NCBI GenBank assembly: GCA_003252455.1 | Contig: QKED01000056.1 | Span: 1-44,089 of the forward strand | Length of the DNA stretch: 44,089 nucleotides | DNA from: Gammaproteobacteria bacterium | GTDB taxonomy: Bacteria; Pseudomonadota; Gammaproteobacteria; Thiohalomonadales; Thiohalomonadaceae | Reading direction: 5' to 3' | In this document: in pieces, positions 35,300 to 43,719 of the stretch | How positions within the stretch are numbered: the stretch's first letter is position 1 | How the letters are laid out: each line of letters starts with the position of its first letter | Position numbers and translations under genes: made by a program | Notes under the pieces: generated by a model | Database searches by the model: none | Seen by the model: only the letters and a program-made list of their open reading frames with translations | What the model was told of the DNA's origin: nothing

Positions 35300-36484
35300 A
35301 TGAGCAGCGCGATCATGAACACCTATGGGCGTCTCCCGGTTACCTTCGCCAAGGGCGAGGGGGCGACCCTGTGGGACACCGAGGGCAAGGAGTATCTGGA
35401 TGCCCTGAGCGGCATCGCTGTCACCGGTCTGGGTCATGCCCACCCGGCGGTCAGTGCGGCCCTGTGCAAACAGGCCGGTGAGTTGGTGCACACCTCCAAC
35501 CTCTACGGCATTGCCAACCAGAGCCGACTGGCCGAGCGCCTCACGGCGCTCTCCGGCATGGATCGGGTGTTCTTCTGCAACTCGGGCGCCGAGGCCAACG
35601 AGGCGGCGATCAAGCTAGCCCGCTACTATGGCCACAGCAAGGGCATCACGACTCCCACCATCATCGTTGCCGAGAAGAGCTTTCACGGCCGAACCCTGGC
35701 GACTCTCACCGCCACCGGCAACCGCAAGGTACAGGCCGGATTCGAGCCGCTGGTGAAGGGTTTCCTGCGCGTCCCCTACGACGACATCGCCGCGATCAAG
35801 AGCGTAGCCGAGCACAACGCCGAGGTGGTGGCTGTGTTGGTCGAGCCGGTGCAGGGGGAGGGTGGTGTGCACATCCCCGCCGACGACTACCTGGTGCAGT
35901 TGCGTGCGCTGTGCGATACCAAGGGCTGGCTGATGATGCTCGACGAGGTGCAAACCGGCGTCGGACGTACCGGCAGGCCTTTCGCCTTCCAGCATACTGG
36001 CATCCAGCCTGACGTCATGGCCCTGGCCAAGGGGCTCGGTAATGGTGTGCCCATCGGTGCCTGCCTCGCGCGTGGCGCGGCCGCCGAGGTGCTGGTACCC
36101 GGTTCCCACGGCTCCACCTTCGGTGGTAACCCGCTGGCCTGTGCCGCCGCCCTGGCCGTGCTCGAAACCCTGGAACAAGATGACCTCTGTACCCGTGCCG
36201 CCACCCTCGGTGCGCGCCTGGTGCAGGGCTTTGGTGCGGCCCTGGCCGACATCCACGGTGTCACCCAGATCCGTGGCAAGGGGCTGATGCTGGCCATCGA
36301 ACTGGACCGCCCCTGCGCCGCCCTGGTGGGCCAGGCGCTAGAGGTGGGTCTGCTGATCAATGTAACCGCTGAGAAGGTCGTGCGTCTGCTGCCGCCACTG
36401 GTGCTCAGCGACGCCCAGGCCGACCAACTGGTCGAGCGCCTGAGCGCCCTCATCCGCCGTTTCCTCAGCGAAGCGACCGACTAA
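35300..36484 (+). CDS. argD: Acetylornithine aminotransferase
   Basis: 394-residue PLP enzyme of arginine synthesis (N-acetylglutamate semialdehyde to N-acetylornithine), perhaps also succinyl-DAP in lysine synthesis. Start chosen at ATG 35300 because GAGG lies at correct spacing; ATG 35294 is too close to it. Motifs: FCNSGAEANEAAIKLAR, SFHGRTLATLTATGN, PVQGEGG, DEVQTGVGRTG and the PLP Lys in ALAKGLGNGVPIGA, then GSHGSTFGGNPLACAAA. Followed by argF 31 bp later in one operon. Confidence 0.94.
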   Translation: MSSAIMNTYGRLPVTFAKGEGATLWDTEGKEYLDALSGIAVTGLGHAHPAVSAALCKQAGELVHTSNLYGIANQSRLAERLTALSGMDRVFFCNSGAEANEAAIKLARYYGHSKGITTPTIIVAEKSFHGRTLATLTATGNRKVQAGFEPLVKGFLRVPYDDIAAIKSVAEHNAEVVAVLVEPVQGEGGVHIPADDYLVQLRALCDTKGWLMMLDEVQTGVGRTGRPFAFQHTGIQPDVMALAKGLGNGVPIGACLARGAAAEVLVPGSHGSTFGGNPLACAAALAVLETLEQDDLCTRAATLGARLVQGFGAALADIHGVTQIRGKGLMLAIELDRPCAALVGQALEVGLLINVTAEKVVRLLPPLVLSDAQADQLVERLSALIRRFLSEATD

Positions 36485-36515
36485 CCCGACCCCGGTCTGA
36501 ACTAGAGAATTGCCT

Positions 36516-37430
36516 ATGAATCCCCGTCACTTCCTCACCCTGATGGACCTCGACAAGGGTGAGCTGCGTCGTCTGGTGGCTCGTGCGATCGAGCTCAAGC
36601 GGATGCAGCATGCCGGTGAGATCTACGAGCCGCTGAAGAATCGCACTCTCGGCATGATCTTCGAAAAATCCTCCACCCGCACCCGCGTCTCTTTCGAGAC
36701 CGGTATGTCGCAGTTCGGTGGCCACGCGCTGTTCCTCTCCCCGCGCGACACCCAGCTCGGACGTGGCGAACCCATCGAAGATACCGCCCGCGTCCTCTCG
36801 CGCATGGTCGATGTGATCATGATCCGCACCTTCGAGCACGAAAAGGTGGAACTCTTCGCCGAGTACTCTCAGGTGCCAGTGATCAACGCCCTCACCGATA
36901 TGTATCACCCCTGCCAGCTGCTCGCGGATATGCAGGTCTATCACGAGCACCGCGGTGATGTGGCCGGCAAGAAGGTGGTCTACATCGGTGATGGTAACAA
37001 CATGTGCCACTCCTACATGAACGCCGCGCGCCAGTTCGACTTCCAGCTGGTGGTCGCCTGTCCGGAGGGCTATGACCCCGATCCGACCCTGACCGCCGAG
37101 GTGGGGGATGCCGTGCGCATCGTGCGCGACCCGATCGAGGCCGCTGCCGGTGCCGACCTGGTCACCACCGATGTGTGGGCGAGCATGGGCCAGGAGGAGG
37201 AGCAGAAGAAGCGTGAGCAGGTCTTCGCCCCCTTCCAGGTCAACGATGCGGTGATGGCCGTCGCCAACCCCGACGCCCTGTTCCTCCACTGTTTGCCAGC
37301 CCATCGAGGTGAAGAGGTGAGCGCATCGGTCATCGATGGGCCCCACTCCGTGGTGTGGGAGCAGGCCGAGAACCGCCTGCACGCGCAGAAGGCGCTGCTC
37401 GAACTGCTGCTCGTCGGTCTGCCAGACTAA
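36516..37430 (+). CDS. argF: Ornithine carbamoyltransferase
   Basis: 304-residue enzyme that makes citrulline from ornithine and carbamoyl phosphate. Start at ATG 36516 ([17 protein letters not shown]). Motifs: [15 protein letters not shown] (carbamoyl phosphate site), [11 protein letters not shown] after [24 protein letters not shown], and [10 protein letters not shown] with the catalytic Cys. Normal length for the anabolic enzyme. argD-argF order is common in gammaproteobacteria lacking a large arg cluster. Convergent with the minus-strand cls-like gene. Confidence 0.96.
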   Translation: MNPRHFLTLMDLDKGELRRLVARAIELKRMQHAGEIYEPLKNRTLGMIFEKSSTRTRVSFETGMSQFGGHALFLSPRDTQLGRGEPIEDTARVLSRMVDVIMIRTFEHEKVELFAEYSQVPVINALTDMYHPCQLLADMQVYHEHRGDVAGKKVVYIGDGNNMCHSYMNAARQFDFQLVVACPEGYDPDPTLTAEVGDAVRIVRDPIEAAAGADLVTTDVWASMGQEEEQKKREQVFAPFQVNDAVMAVANPDALFLHCLPAHRGEEVSASVIDGPHSVVWEQAENRLHAQKALLELLLVGLPD

Positions 37431-37457
37431 GCGCCTCTTCGCCCACACGGGGGAGCC

Positions 37458-38609
37458 CTAGCGCTGGCGGCGTAGGCGCAACAGCCAGAGGTCTACGAGC
37501 CCCCAAAACCACTCCAACCAACGCTCCCGCCAGGGTCGACGCAGCCAACGTGCGGCGTCGATCTCCAGTGCCTCCTCAAGGTCGTGGCGGAACAGCGCGG
37601 CCAACTCTGCGGCGAACGCCGACCCCTCCACCTCCTGATTCGCCTCCAGATTCCAGTGCATGTTCCAACGGTCGATATTGCTCGACCCGAGGCTGCACCA
37701 CTGGTCCACCAGGATGTATTTGGCGTGCACGAAGCGCGGCTGATACTCGAAGATGCGTACCCCGTGACGCAACAACCCGGCGTAGAAGCGCCGCCCGGCG
37801 TGGCGTACCGCCGGGTGGTCGGTGCGTGAGCCGGGCAGCAGCAGGCGTACATCCACCCCTCGGCGTGCCGCAGCGCGTAACAGACGCCGCACCTTCCACG
37901 AGGGGATGAAGTAGGCGGTGGTGATCCAGACCTGGCGCTCCGCGCCCCGTACGCGCTTGATCAGTGAGCGCTTGATCTCCTTGTGTCCGCCACTGCCGTG
38001 GTGTGTGACCCGTCCACTTTCGCCCCCGGGGAGCGCAGCAGGGGGGGCGAAGGTCACCTTCTGTGCCTCGCCGGTGGGGTCGGCGCGCTGCCAAGTGCGC
38101 AGGAAGAGGTCACGCCAGTCGGCTACGCAGGGTCCCTCGATGGCCAGCATCAAGTCGTGCCATGGGCCGTGCTCTGCGAGCAAAAACTCATCGTTGAGGC
38201 CGGTACCACCGACGAAGGCGAGCACCCCGTCCACCAGCAGTAGCTTGCGGTGGTCGCGCAGTAGGTTGCGGCGCAGCTCGCCGTAGCGCAGGGGGTTGTA
38301 GAAGAGCAGCTCTGTACCGCTGAGTTTGAGCAGGGTGCGTTGGTGGTCGGAGAGGCCGCGAGCGCCGAAATCGTCGAGCAGCAGGCGCACGCGTACCCCG
38401 CGACCACGTGCGGCGCAGAAGGCCGTAACGAAGCGCTGGGTGACCTGTCCATCCTCCACCAGATAGAGCTCCAACAGCAGCTCCTCGCGCGCCTGATTGA
38501 TCGCCTTGAGCATGCGCTCGAAGTAGCGCGGGCCGTCCACGAGCAGTTCGAACTGGTTACCGTCGCGCCAGGGGTAGCAGTAGCCGTTGGGGGAGAGTGT
38601 CGTCGCCAT
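37458..38609 (-). CDS. Cardiolipin synthase-like phospholipase D protein (ClsB type)
   Basis: 383-residue protein with two HKD motifs: DHRKLLLVDG near residue 118 and VHAKYILVD near 293. This is the phospholipase D fold used by cardiolipin synthases, which join two phosphatidylglycerols or PG and PE. It lacks the two N-terminal membrane helices of ClsA, and in length and pattern (FELLVDGPRYFERMLKAINQ) it resembles ClsB. The C-terminal 30 residues are Trp/Leu/Arg rich and may bind the membrane. It lies 30 bp downstream of the BrkB gene, probably in the same transcript. Confidence 0.86.
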   Translation of the reverse strand: MATTLSPNGYCYPWRDGNQFELLVDGPRYFERMLKAINQAREELLLELYLVEDGQVTQRFVTAFCAARGRGVRVRLLLDDFGARGLSDHQRTLLKLSGTELLFYNPLRYGELRRNLLRDHRKLLLVDGVLAFVGGTGLNDEFLLAEHGPWHDLMLAIEGPCVADWRDLFLRTWQRADPTGEAQKVTFAPPAALPGGESGRVTHHGSGGHKEIKRSLIKRVRGAERQVWITTAYFIPSWKVRRLLRAAARRGVDVRLLLPGSRTDHPAVRHAGRRFYAGLLRHGVRIFEYQPRFVHAKYILVDQWCSLGSSNIDRWNMHWNLEANQEVEGSAFAAELAALFRHDLEEALEIDAARWLRRPWRERWLEWFWGLVDLWLLRLRRQR

Positions 38610-38639
38610 GGGTTCGAGCTGGGGGCGGAGCGTGGCGCT

Positions 38640-39506
38640 TCAAGGCGTGGGCTGGCGTCGTTGCAGGCGTTCGTACTCGGCGATCACCTGCGCGCCGAAG
38701 AGCAGGATGATCGCCCCTACCTCCAGAAACAGCAGCGCCACCACCGCCGTGGCCAGTGAACCGTAGATGAGGTTGACCAGGGAGAGGGTGGAGAAATACC
38801 AGACGAGCAGGTGGCGTGCCGCCTCCCACAGTAGGGTGGCGGTGATGCCGCCGATGAGGGCGTGGCGCCAGGCGAGCCGCCCAAACGGCATCACCAGGTA
38901 GAGTGAGGTGAGTAGCACCACGAGTCCGCCGATGCCGCAGAGGTAGATGAGTAGGCCGGAGAGGCCGTCGAGGGAGAATTGCCAGATCCCCAAGGTGATG
39001 CTCTGTTGGTCGAGCAGTTGCAGCGCGCCGCTGAGAAAGGTGATGAGCAGCAGACCGAAACCGAGCAGCACGATGTAGGCGTAGGGGATGACGGCGGAGA
39101 TAAGAAAGTGGCGCCGGTTCACCGCTACTCGGTGGTGAAAGATGAGCGACATGGCGTTCTCTAGCACGCTGAAGGCAAGGGAGCTGAAGAACAGCATCAC
39201 CCCCATCGCCACCCACCCCACCAGCTCGCGGTGGGTGAGGAAGTTGCCGAACTGTGCCGTAAGTTCGGACGCCTGTGCCGGGAGGATGATGGTCAGGTTG
39301 GCCTCGACCATGCGTAACAGCTGTTCGGGCTTGAGCAGGTGCGAGAGGGCGATGAGGAGCAGGGTGATGAGTGGGATGATCGAGAGCAGGGTGTTATAGG
39401 CCACCGCACCAGCGAGCAGAAAGCCCTGGGCGCGGTGGAACTCGACCATGGCGCGCCAAAGAAACGCGAGCGGGTTGAGCAGTAACTGGCGGAGTGTGGG
39501 CGACAT
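38640..39506 (-). CDS. YihY/BrkB family membrane protein
   Basis: 288-residue integral membrane protein with six hydrophobic segments, of the family once misnamed ribonuclease BN. Typical motifs: FLLAGAVAYNTLLSIIPLITLLL, FSSLAFSVLENAMSLIF, LYLVMPFGRLAWRHALIGGITATLLWE, and YGSLATAVVALLFLEVGAIILLFGAQ. The function of the family is unsettled. The ATG is embedded in the 3' arm of an 11-bp inverted repeat and has no clear ribosome site. Confidence 0.9.
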   Translation of the reverse strand: MSPTLRQLLLNPLAFLWRAMVEFHRAQGFLLAGAVAYNTLLSIIPLITLLLIALSHLLKPEQLLRMVEANLTIILPAQASELTAQFGNFLTHRELVGWVAMGVMLFFSSLAFSVLENAMSLIFHHRVAVNRRHFLISAVIPYAYIVLLGFGLLLITFLSGALQLLDQQSITLGIWQFSLDGLSGLLIYLCGIGGLVVLLTSLYLVMPFGRLAWRHALIGGITATLLWEAARHLLVWYFSTLSLVNLIYGSLATAVVALLFLEVGAIILLFGAQVIAEYERLQRRQPTP

Positions 39507-39539
39507 GGGGCCATGTGTCTGTCGAGAGTGGCCCCATGT
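39503..39539. promoter_or_regulatory. 11-bp inverted repeat enclosing the BrkB start codon
   Basis: ACATGGGGCCA (39503-39513) and TGGCCCCATGT (39529-39539) are perfect inverse copies with a 15-nt loop. On the minus-strand RNA the BrkB ATG (39506-39504) lies inside the second arm. It could end the upstream HpsJ-like transcript or hide the start codon; no T run follows. Confidence 0.5.
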
Positions 39540-39551
39540 TACACCCTCAGG

Positions 39552-40625
39552 CTACTCCACAGGCTGAGCGCGGTTCTTCTCTTCGTCCAGTCCGCCACGC
39601 TGTTCGACCCATAGCTCGCGGGCCCAGGTAGTGGCCACCCAGAGGTAGAAGTAAAAGCCCATGCTGAGGATCAGCCCCATGAGCATCTTGAGCATCTTGC
39701 TCCACAGCTCCAGGGCACGCCTCTCCTGGCTCTCGTTCTGGGTCTGGGCGAACTCCTCCCAGCGCTTGTTGATCGCCGTGAGCATCTCCGCACGTGCCGT
39801 CTCCAGCTCGGTGCCGGGTTTGAGGTCGATCTGCATCTGCGTCAGGCGGCGGAAGTTACCGGTCAGCTCATCCAACGTGGTGGCGCTCTCCAGCCCCTGC
39901 TTGATGCGCTCGAAATTGCCTTTTTGGGTCTCCATCACGCTGTCGAGTTCGATCTCGAAGGCGTCCTGCAGACGCAGGGTATCGAGCAGGGTGAGGGGGA
40001 CCAGCAGGGCGAGGGCGACCCCGAACCAGAGCGCCGTCCAGGAGCCGAACCAGAGCAGGAAGGTGTCGCCCTTACCGCGCAGATAGGTCCCCCCCCAGAA
40101 GAAGAGTGCCGTGCCCAGCACCGGCACGATGATGCGCTCCACCAGGTTGTTGATCACCCCCAGCTCCCACTGTGGGTTGAGCAGGTTGAGTGGGAAGAGT
40201 AGGGCGATCAGGTCGAGGGCGAAGAGCGCCACCAAAATTAGCCCCACCACGCGTATGGGGCGCAGTGAGTGGAGGATCAGCGCGAGCTGCTCACGTGTCT
40301 GCGTGTTGGCGGCCAGCTCCTCTTGGATCAGCGCGAACTGCTTGCCAGAGAGCAGCACGGGGGGGCGGTGATCGGGCTGCTCTTGGCCGATGGGGTCGAG
40401 GTTCAGTTCGACGCGCTGCGAGAGTTCAGGCTTGGCCTCCAGCGCATCGACCCCACTCAGGTCGACCGCGACCGCCCCGGCCAGCAGGGCACTGGCGTCG
40501 GCCTCGGCGATGCCGCTGAGGTCGACCACCTCGCCGCCACGCAGCTTGGCCACCTTCTCATCTTCGGTGACACGGATGAGATCATCGAGCGCCTCGCGCT
40601 CCGTACTCTTGCTCTGGTCCGACAT
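39552..40625 (-). CDS. HpsJ-like membrane protein, copy 2
   Basis: 357-residue membrane protein and paralogue of the 32935 protein. Start chosen at ATG 40625 with GGAGA upstream. The N-terminal 100 residues are acidic and hydrophilic and contain two copies of a short VDLSG motif (EVVDLSGIAEADAS and VAVDLSGVDALEA). The membrane core reads LRPIRVVGLILVALFAL, LLNPQWELGVINNLVERIIV, PVLGTALFFWGGTYLRG and FGSWTALWFGVALALLVP, matching copy 1 nearly segment for segment. A coiled-coil region (about 230-305) precedes a final helix. The core resembles cyanobacterial HpsJ; the name is tentative. Upstream of the BrkB and cls-like genes on the same strand. Confidence 0.6.
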   Translation of the reverse strand: MSDQSKSTEREALDDLIRVTEDEKVAKLRGGEVVDLSGIAEADASALLAGAVAVDLSGVDALEAKPELSQRVELNLDPIGQEQPDHRPPVLLSGKQFALIQEELAANTQTREQLALILHSLRPIRVVGLILVALFALDLIALLFPLNLLNPQWELGVINNLVERIIVPVLGTALFFWGGTYLRGKGDTFLLWFGSWTALWFGVALALLVPLTLLDTLRLQDAFEIELDSVMETQKGNFERIKQGLESATTLDELTGNFRRLTQMQIDLKPGTELETARAEMLTAINKRWEEFAQTQNESQERRALELWSKMLKMLMGLILSMGFYFYLWVATTWARELWVEQRGGLDEEKNRAQPVE

Positions 40626-40893
40626 GCAGGGTCTCCGCAAACTTGATATCGCCGCATAGGGTAGCGGTGAATGTAAAGCGCCACCATTAGTCAATTGCCC
40701 TATCCACTGGTCGATATGTGTTGTGGAAGGGGGGCAATGGCCTCCCCTTGCCATGTGCGCCGTGACAGGTTACCGGTCGTCTCCGGCTAGGCTGCGAGGT
40801 GCACAATGGCCCACAATGTGGGAACTCCTCGCCGGGCGGTCGCGCAAAAGTCGTTTGCCGTCCGCGAGCCTTTCGCCAACGCCAGGAGCGTCC

Positions 40894-42276
40894 ATGAGCC
40901 AAGCCACTCCCCTGACCGCCAAGCGCTGGTTTCGTACCGGTGTCGGCGTGCTTCTCTTCCTCCTCTTCATCGGCCTGTTGCGCGCCGCCCAAGTCGCCTT
41001 CGACAGCCGCCTTCAGGGTGAGCGCGCGCCCTATCTGCAGATGGTCGGTAGCCATCAGGCCCAGGTGAGCTGGGACGGCGAGCGTCTGCGTCGCGGACGG
41101 GTGCGCTATGGCATCGATCCCACCCGGCTCGACCAGGTCGCCGTGGAGGCCCAGGCCAGCGTGCACCACGAGGTGACCCTGCACGGGCTTAAACCCGACA
41201 CCCGCTACTGGTTCGCGGTGGAGGAGGATGGTGCCGTGGTGTGGCCCGGTGAGGCCACACGCTACCTGGTCACCGCCCCTGAGAGTGGCGTACGCGTGCC
41301 GCTGCGCCTCTGGGTGGTGGGTGACCCTGGCTACGCCGACCCCAACTCCGCAGCCGTGCGCCAGGCCGCCACGGCGTGGCTCGACGCCCACCCGAGACCG
41401 GGCCGCGAGGCGCTCGACCTCTGGCTCACCACCGGCGATAACGCCTACCGCTCCGGCAGTAACGAGCAGTTCGAGCAGGGTCTATTCGAACCCTACGCCG
41501 AGTGGTTCAAACACCTGCCGCTGTGGCCGGTCTATGGTAACCACGACGCGCGGCGCAACGCCTTCTTCGACATCTTCAGCTTCCCCACCCAGGGCGAGCT
41601 GGGTGGCCTACCCTCGAACACCGAGCACTACTTCAGCCTCGACTACGGCCCGCTGCACCTCATCTTCCTCGATACAGAGGCCAGCTCCATGCACCGCGAG
41701 GCGGCGATGCAGCGCTGGCTGCATACCGACCTGCTGCTCAACCAGCAGCCCTGGACCATCGTGCTGTTCCACCACCCGCCCTACACCAAGGGCAGCCACG
41801 ACTCCGACTCCGAGAGCGACAGCCATGGGCGCATGCGCGAGGTGCGCGAGGGGCTGCTGCCGATCCTCGAACAGGGCGGCGTCGACCTAGTGCTCGCTGG
41901 CCACAGCCACGTCTACGAGCGCTCGCACCTGCTCGCCTGCCACTATGGCGACAGCACCAGCTTGCAGCCGTGGATGATCCTCGAACCGGCGGCGGATGGG
42001 CGCTATCAGAAGGTACCGGGGTCCGATCAGGGCACCCTCTACGCGGTGGTCGGCTCCTCGGCCAAGCTCGACAACGGCCCGCTCGACCACCCGGTGATGG
42101 CCCGCTCGCTGCACGAGCGCGGTTCGCTGTTTATCGACATCGAGGGCGATGAGCTGCGCGGCACCTTCGTCAATCTGCAAGGTGAGGAGAGCGACCACTT
42201 CAGCCTGACCAAGCGTCCCGGTGAGCCACGTGCGCTGCCGCTGTGCACAGTCCCCGAGGCGTCGCTGGTGCAGTAA
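40894..42276 (+). CDS. Membrane-anchored metallophosphatase, purple acid phosphatase-like
   Basis: 460-residue protein. Start at ATG 40894 with AGGAG upstream; an uncleaved signal anchor follows (WFRTGVGVLLFLLFIGLL), placing the rest in the periplasm. Residues about 45-130 resemble the fibronectin III-like domain of purple acid phosphatases (PYLQMVGSHQAQVSW, HEVTLHGLKPDTRYWFAV). The catalytic domain has the metallophosphoesterase motifs in order: GDPGYAD, TTGDNAY, PVYGNHDA, LFHHPPY and AGHSHVYER. It probably hydrolyses phosphate mono- or diesters outside the cytoplasm. Divergent from the HpsJ-like gene; no phosphate-regulon site was recognised. Confidence 0.85.
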   Translation: MSQATPLTAKRWFRTGVGVLLFLLFIGLLRAAQVAFDSRLQGERAPYLQMVGSHQAQVSWDGERLRRGRVRYGIDPTRLDQVAVEAQASVHHEVTLHGLKPDTRYWFAVEEDGAVVWPGEATRYLVTAPESGVRVPLRLWVVGDPGYADPNSAAVRQAATAWLDAHPRPGREALDLWLTTGDNAYRSGSNEQFEQGLFEPYAEWFKHLPLWPVYGNHDARRNAFFDIFSFPTQGELGGLPSNTEHYFSLDYGPLHLIFLDTEASSMHREAAMQRWLHTDLLLNQQPWTIVLFHHPPYTKGSHDSDSESDSHGRMREVREGLLPILEQGGVDLVLAGHSHVYERSHLLACHYGDSTSLQPWMILEPAADGRYQKVPGSDQGTLYAVVGSSAKLDNGPLDHPVMARSLHERGSLFIDIEGDELRGTFVNLQGEESDHFSLTKRPGEPRALPLCTVPEASLVQ

Positions 42277-42409
42277 ACGTGCGCGTGTGTGGCGCATGCG
42301 GCTCGACTGCCTGCGTCGAAGCCTGCGCGAAGGCCGGGCTCACCCGTCGGCGCTGGCGGGCCGTGCCTGGTCTTTAGGCGTACCTTGGCACTCGGGCGAT
42401 CTGCGCCAC

Positions 42410-42484
42410 CCCCACCCCGTGCAACCCCACCCCGTATAACCCCACCCCGTATAACCCCACCCCGTATAACCCCACCCCGTATAA
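42410..42484. repeat. 15-bp tandem repeat, five copies, in front of the lipase-like gene
   Basis: CCCCACCCCGTATAA is repeated head to tail at 42410, 42425, 42440, 42455 and 42470; the first copy ends GCAA instead of ATAA. It ends 14 bp before the start codon at 42499. Each unit junction creates TATAAC, close to a -10 box. No gene uses it as coding sequence with any confidence. Confidence 0.92.
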
Positions 42485-42498
42485 CCGAGAGCCGGCGT

Positions 42499-43176
42499 AT
42501 GCCCCAACCCAGTGAGCCCCAGACCATCGTCCTCGTGCACGGCCTGTGGATGAACGGGATGGAGCTGTGGGCGCTACGGCGCAGGCTCGCGGCGGCGGGT
42601 TACCGCCTACGCAGCTACCGCCACCCGACCATCTTCGGGGAGTTCTCCAGCAGCGTCGCGCGCCTTGCCGAGACCCTCGCCGCAGAGACGTCGCCACAGC
42701 TGCATCTGGTCGCACACAGCCTGGGGGGTGTGTTGGTGCGCCACCTCGTTGCCGCCTACCCCGACCTCTGCCGAGGGCGCATCGTCACCCTCGGCACGCC
42801 GCACACCGGCAGCGCGGTGGCACGCGCCCTCGCCTCGCACCGAGGGCTGGCCCGCCTCACCATGGGCAGTAGTCGAGAGGTGTTGGCGCAGACGCCGCCG
42901 CCCTTGCCGCATGGCTGCGAGCTGGGCTCCATCGCCGGGGATCACGCCATCGGCGTGGGTCTGCTGCTGCCAGGGCGCGCGGCGATCTGCGACGGCACCG
43001 TCGGCTGGGACGAGACCCAGTGCCCAGGGCAGGCGGACCACCTCACCCTGCACAGCTCGCACTTCGGCATGCTCTGGCAGCAGGAGAGTGCGAGACAGGT
43101 GGCGCATTTTCTCGCCCATGGCGTGTTCGACCATCCGCCTGTGGGGTATTGGCGCCCGGAATCAGCGCCAGAGTAG
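42499..43176 (+). CDS. Alpha/beta hydrolase, lipase-like
   Basis: 225-residue hydrolase. Start chosen at ATG 42499, after the tandem repeat, since upstream in-frame sequence is repeat-derived. Motifs: oxyanion turn LVHGLWMNG near the N-terminus, nucleophile elbow LVAHSLGGVL with the catalytic Ser, and IVTLGTPHTGSAVA, typical of triacylglycerol lipase and PGAP1-like esterases. GTVGWDETQ and LHSSHFGML provide the likely acid and His. No signal peptide, so cytosolic. The substrate is unknown. Its 3' end overlaps the convergent Uma2 gene by 15 bp. Confidence 0.85.
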   Translation: MPQPSEPQTIVLVHGLWMNGMELWALRRRLAAAGYRLRSYRHPTIFGEFSSSVARLAETLAAETSPQLHLVAHSLGGVLVRHLVAAYPDLCRGRIVTLGTPHTGSAVARALASHRGLARLTMGSSREVLAQTPPPLPHGCELGSIAGDHAIGVGLLLPGRAAICDGTVGWDETQCPGQADHLTLHSSHFGMLWQQESARQVAHFLAHGVFDHPPVGYWRPESAPE

Positions 43177-43719
43177 ATCGAGCGCGAAGGCGGTGGCGTC
43201 GAACGGCGGCTGGCTCACCGGCTGGTCGTCGCTCAGGGTGGCGAGCAGGCGCCAGTGGCCGTCGTTCAACTCGTAGGCCTCCAGGATCTGCGCATCCGGG
43301 TCCACCAGCCAGAGCCACTGCACCCCCTGCTCGGCGTAGATCGGCATCTTCAGCGCGCGGTCGGTGCGCTGGGTGGAGGGGGAGAGGACCTCACAGACCC
43401 AGTCCGGGGCGAGGTCGAACCCGGCGGTCGAGGGGAGTTCCGGCATGCGCTCGCGGCGCCAACCGGCGAGGTCGGGGACCAGGATCTGCTGGCCCAGGTG
43501 GAGCTCCGGTTCGTCGAGGATCCACCAGCCGCCTGGGCCACCACGTCCTCGATGGTAAGGACCACCTACTTCAAACCCGAGCCCTGAGATCGCATTCGCA
43601 TGCCTGGGGGCCGGCCGTGGGTGGGTGTAGAGCTGCCCGTAGAGGATCTCCCCCACTGTACCCTCAGGTAGATCGAATAGATCGGCATATTCGGCCTGCT
43701 TCTCAGCGACGTGGTTCAT
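43162..43719 (-). CDS. Uma2 family protein (DUF820, PD-(D/E)XK nuclease fold)
   Basis: 185-residue protein. The restriction-endonuclease-like core shows VPDLAGW, VCEVLSPSTQRTDRALK, then the usual IYAEQGVQWLWLVDP. Uma2 proteins are most numerous in cyanobacteria and purple sulfur bacteria and occur in many copies; their role is unproven, with a link to mobile elements often assumed. The start at 43719 gives a normal N-terminus. It borders a palindromic repeat array. Confidence 0.88.
   Translation of the reverse strand: MNHVAEKQAEYADLFDLPEGTVGEILYGQLYTHPRPAPRHANAISGLGFEVGGPYHRGRGGPGGWWILDEPELHLGQQILVPDLAGWRRERMPELPSTAGFDLAPDWVCEVLSPSTQRTDRALKMPIYAEQGVQWLWLVDPDAQILEAYELNDGHWRLLATLSDDQPVSQPPFDATAFALDLLWR

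Noticed and set aside
42410-42484. 15-bp array as a CRISPR or an origin iteron set
   Set aside because: No spacers, no cas genes, no DnaA boxes or replication gene nearby.
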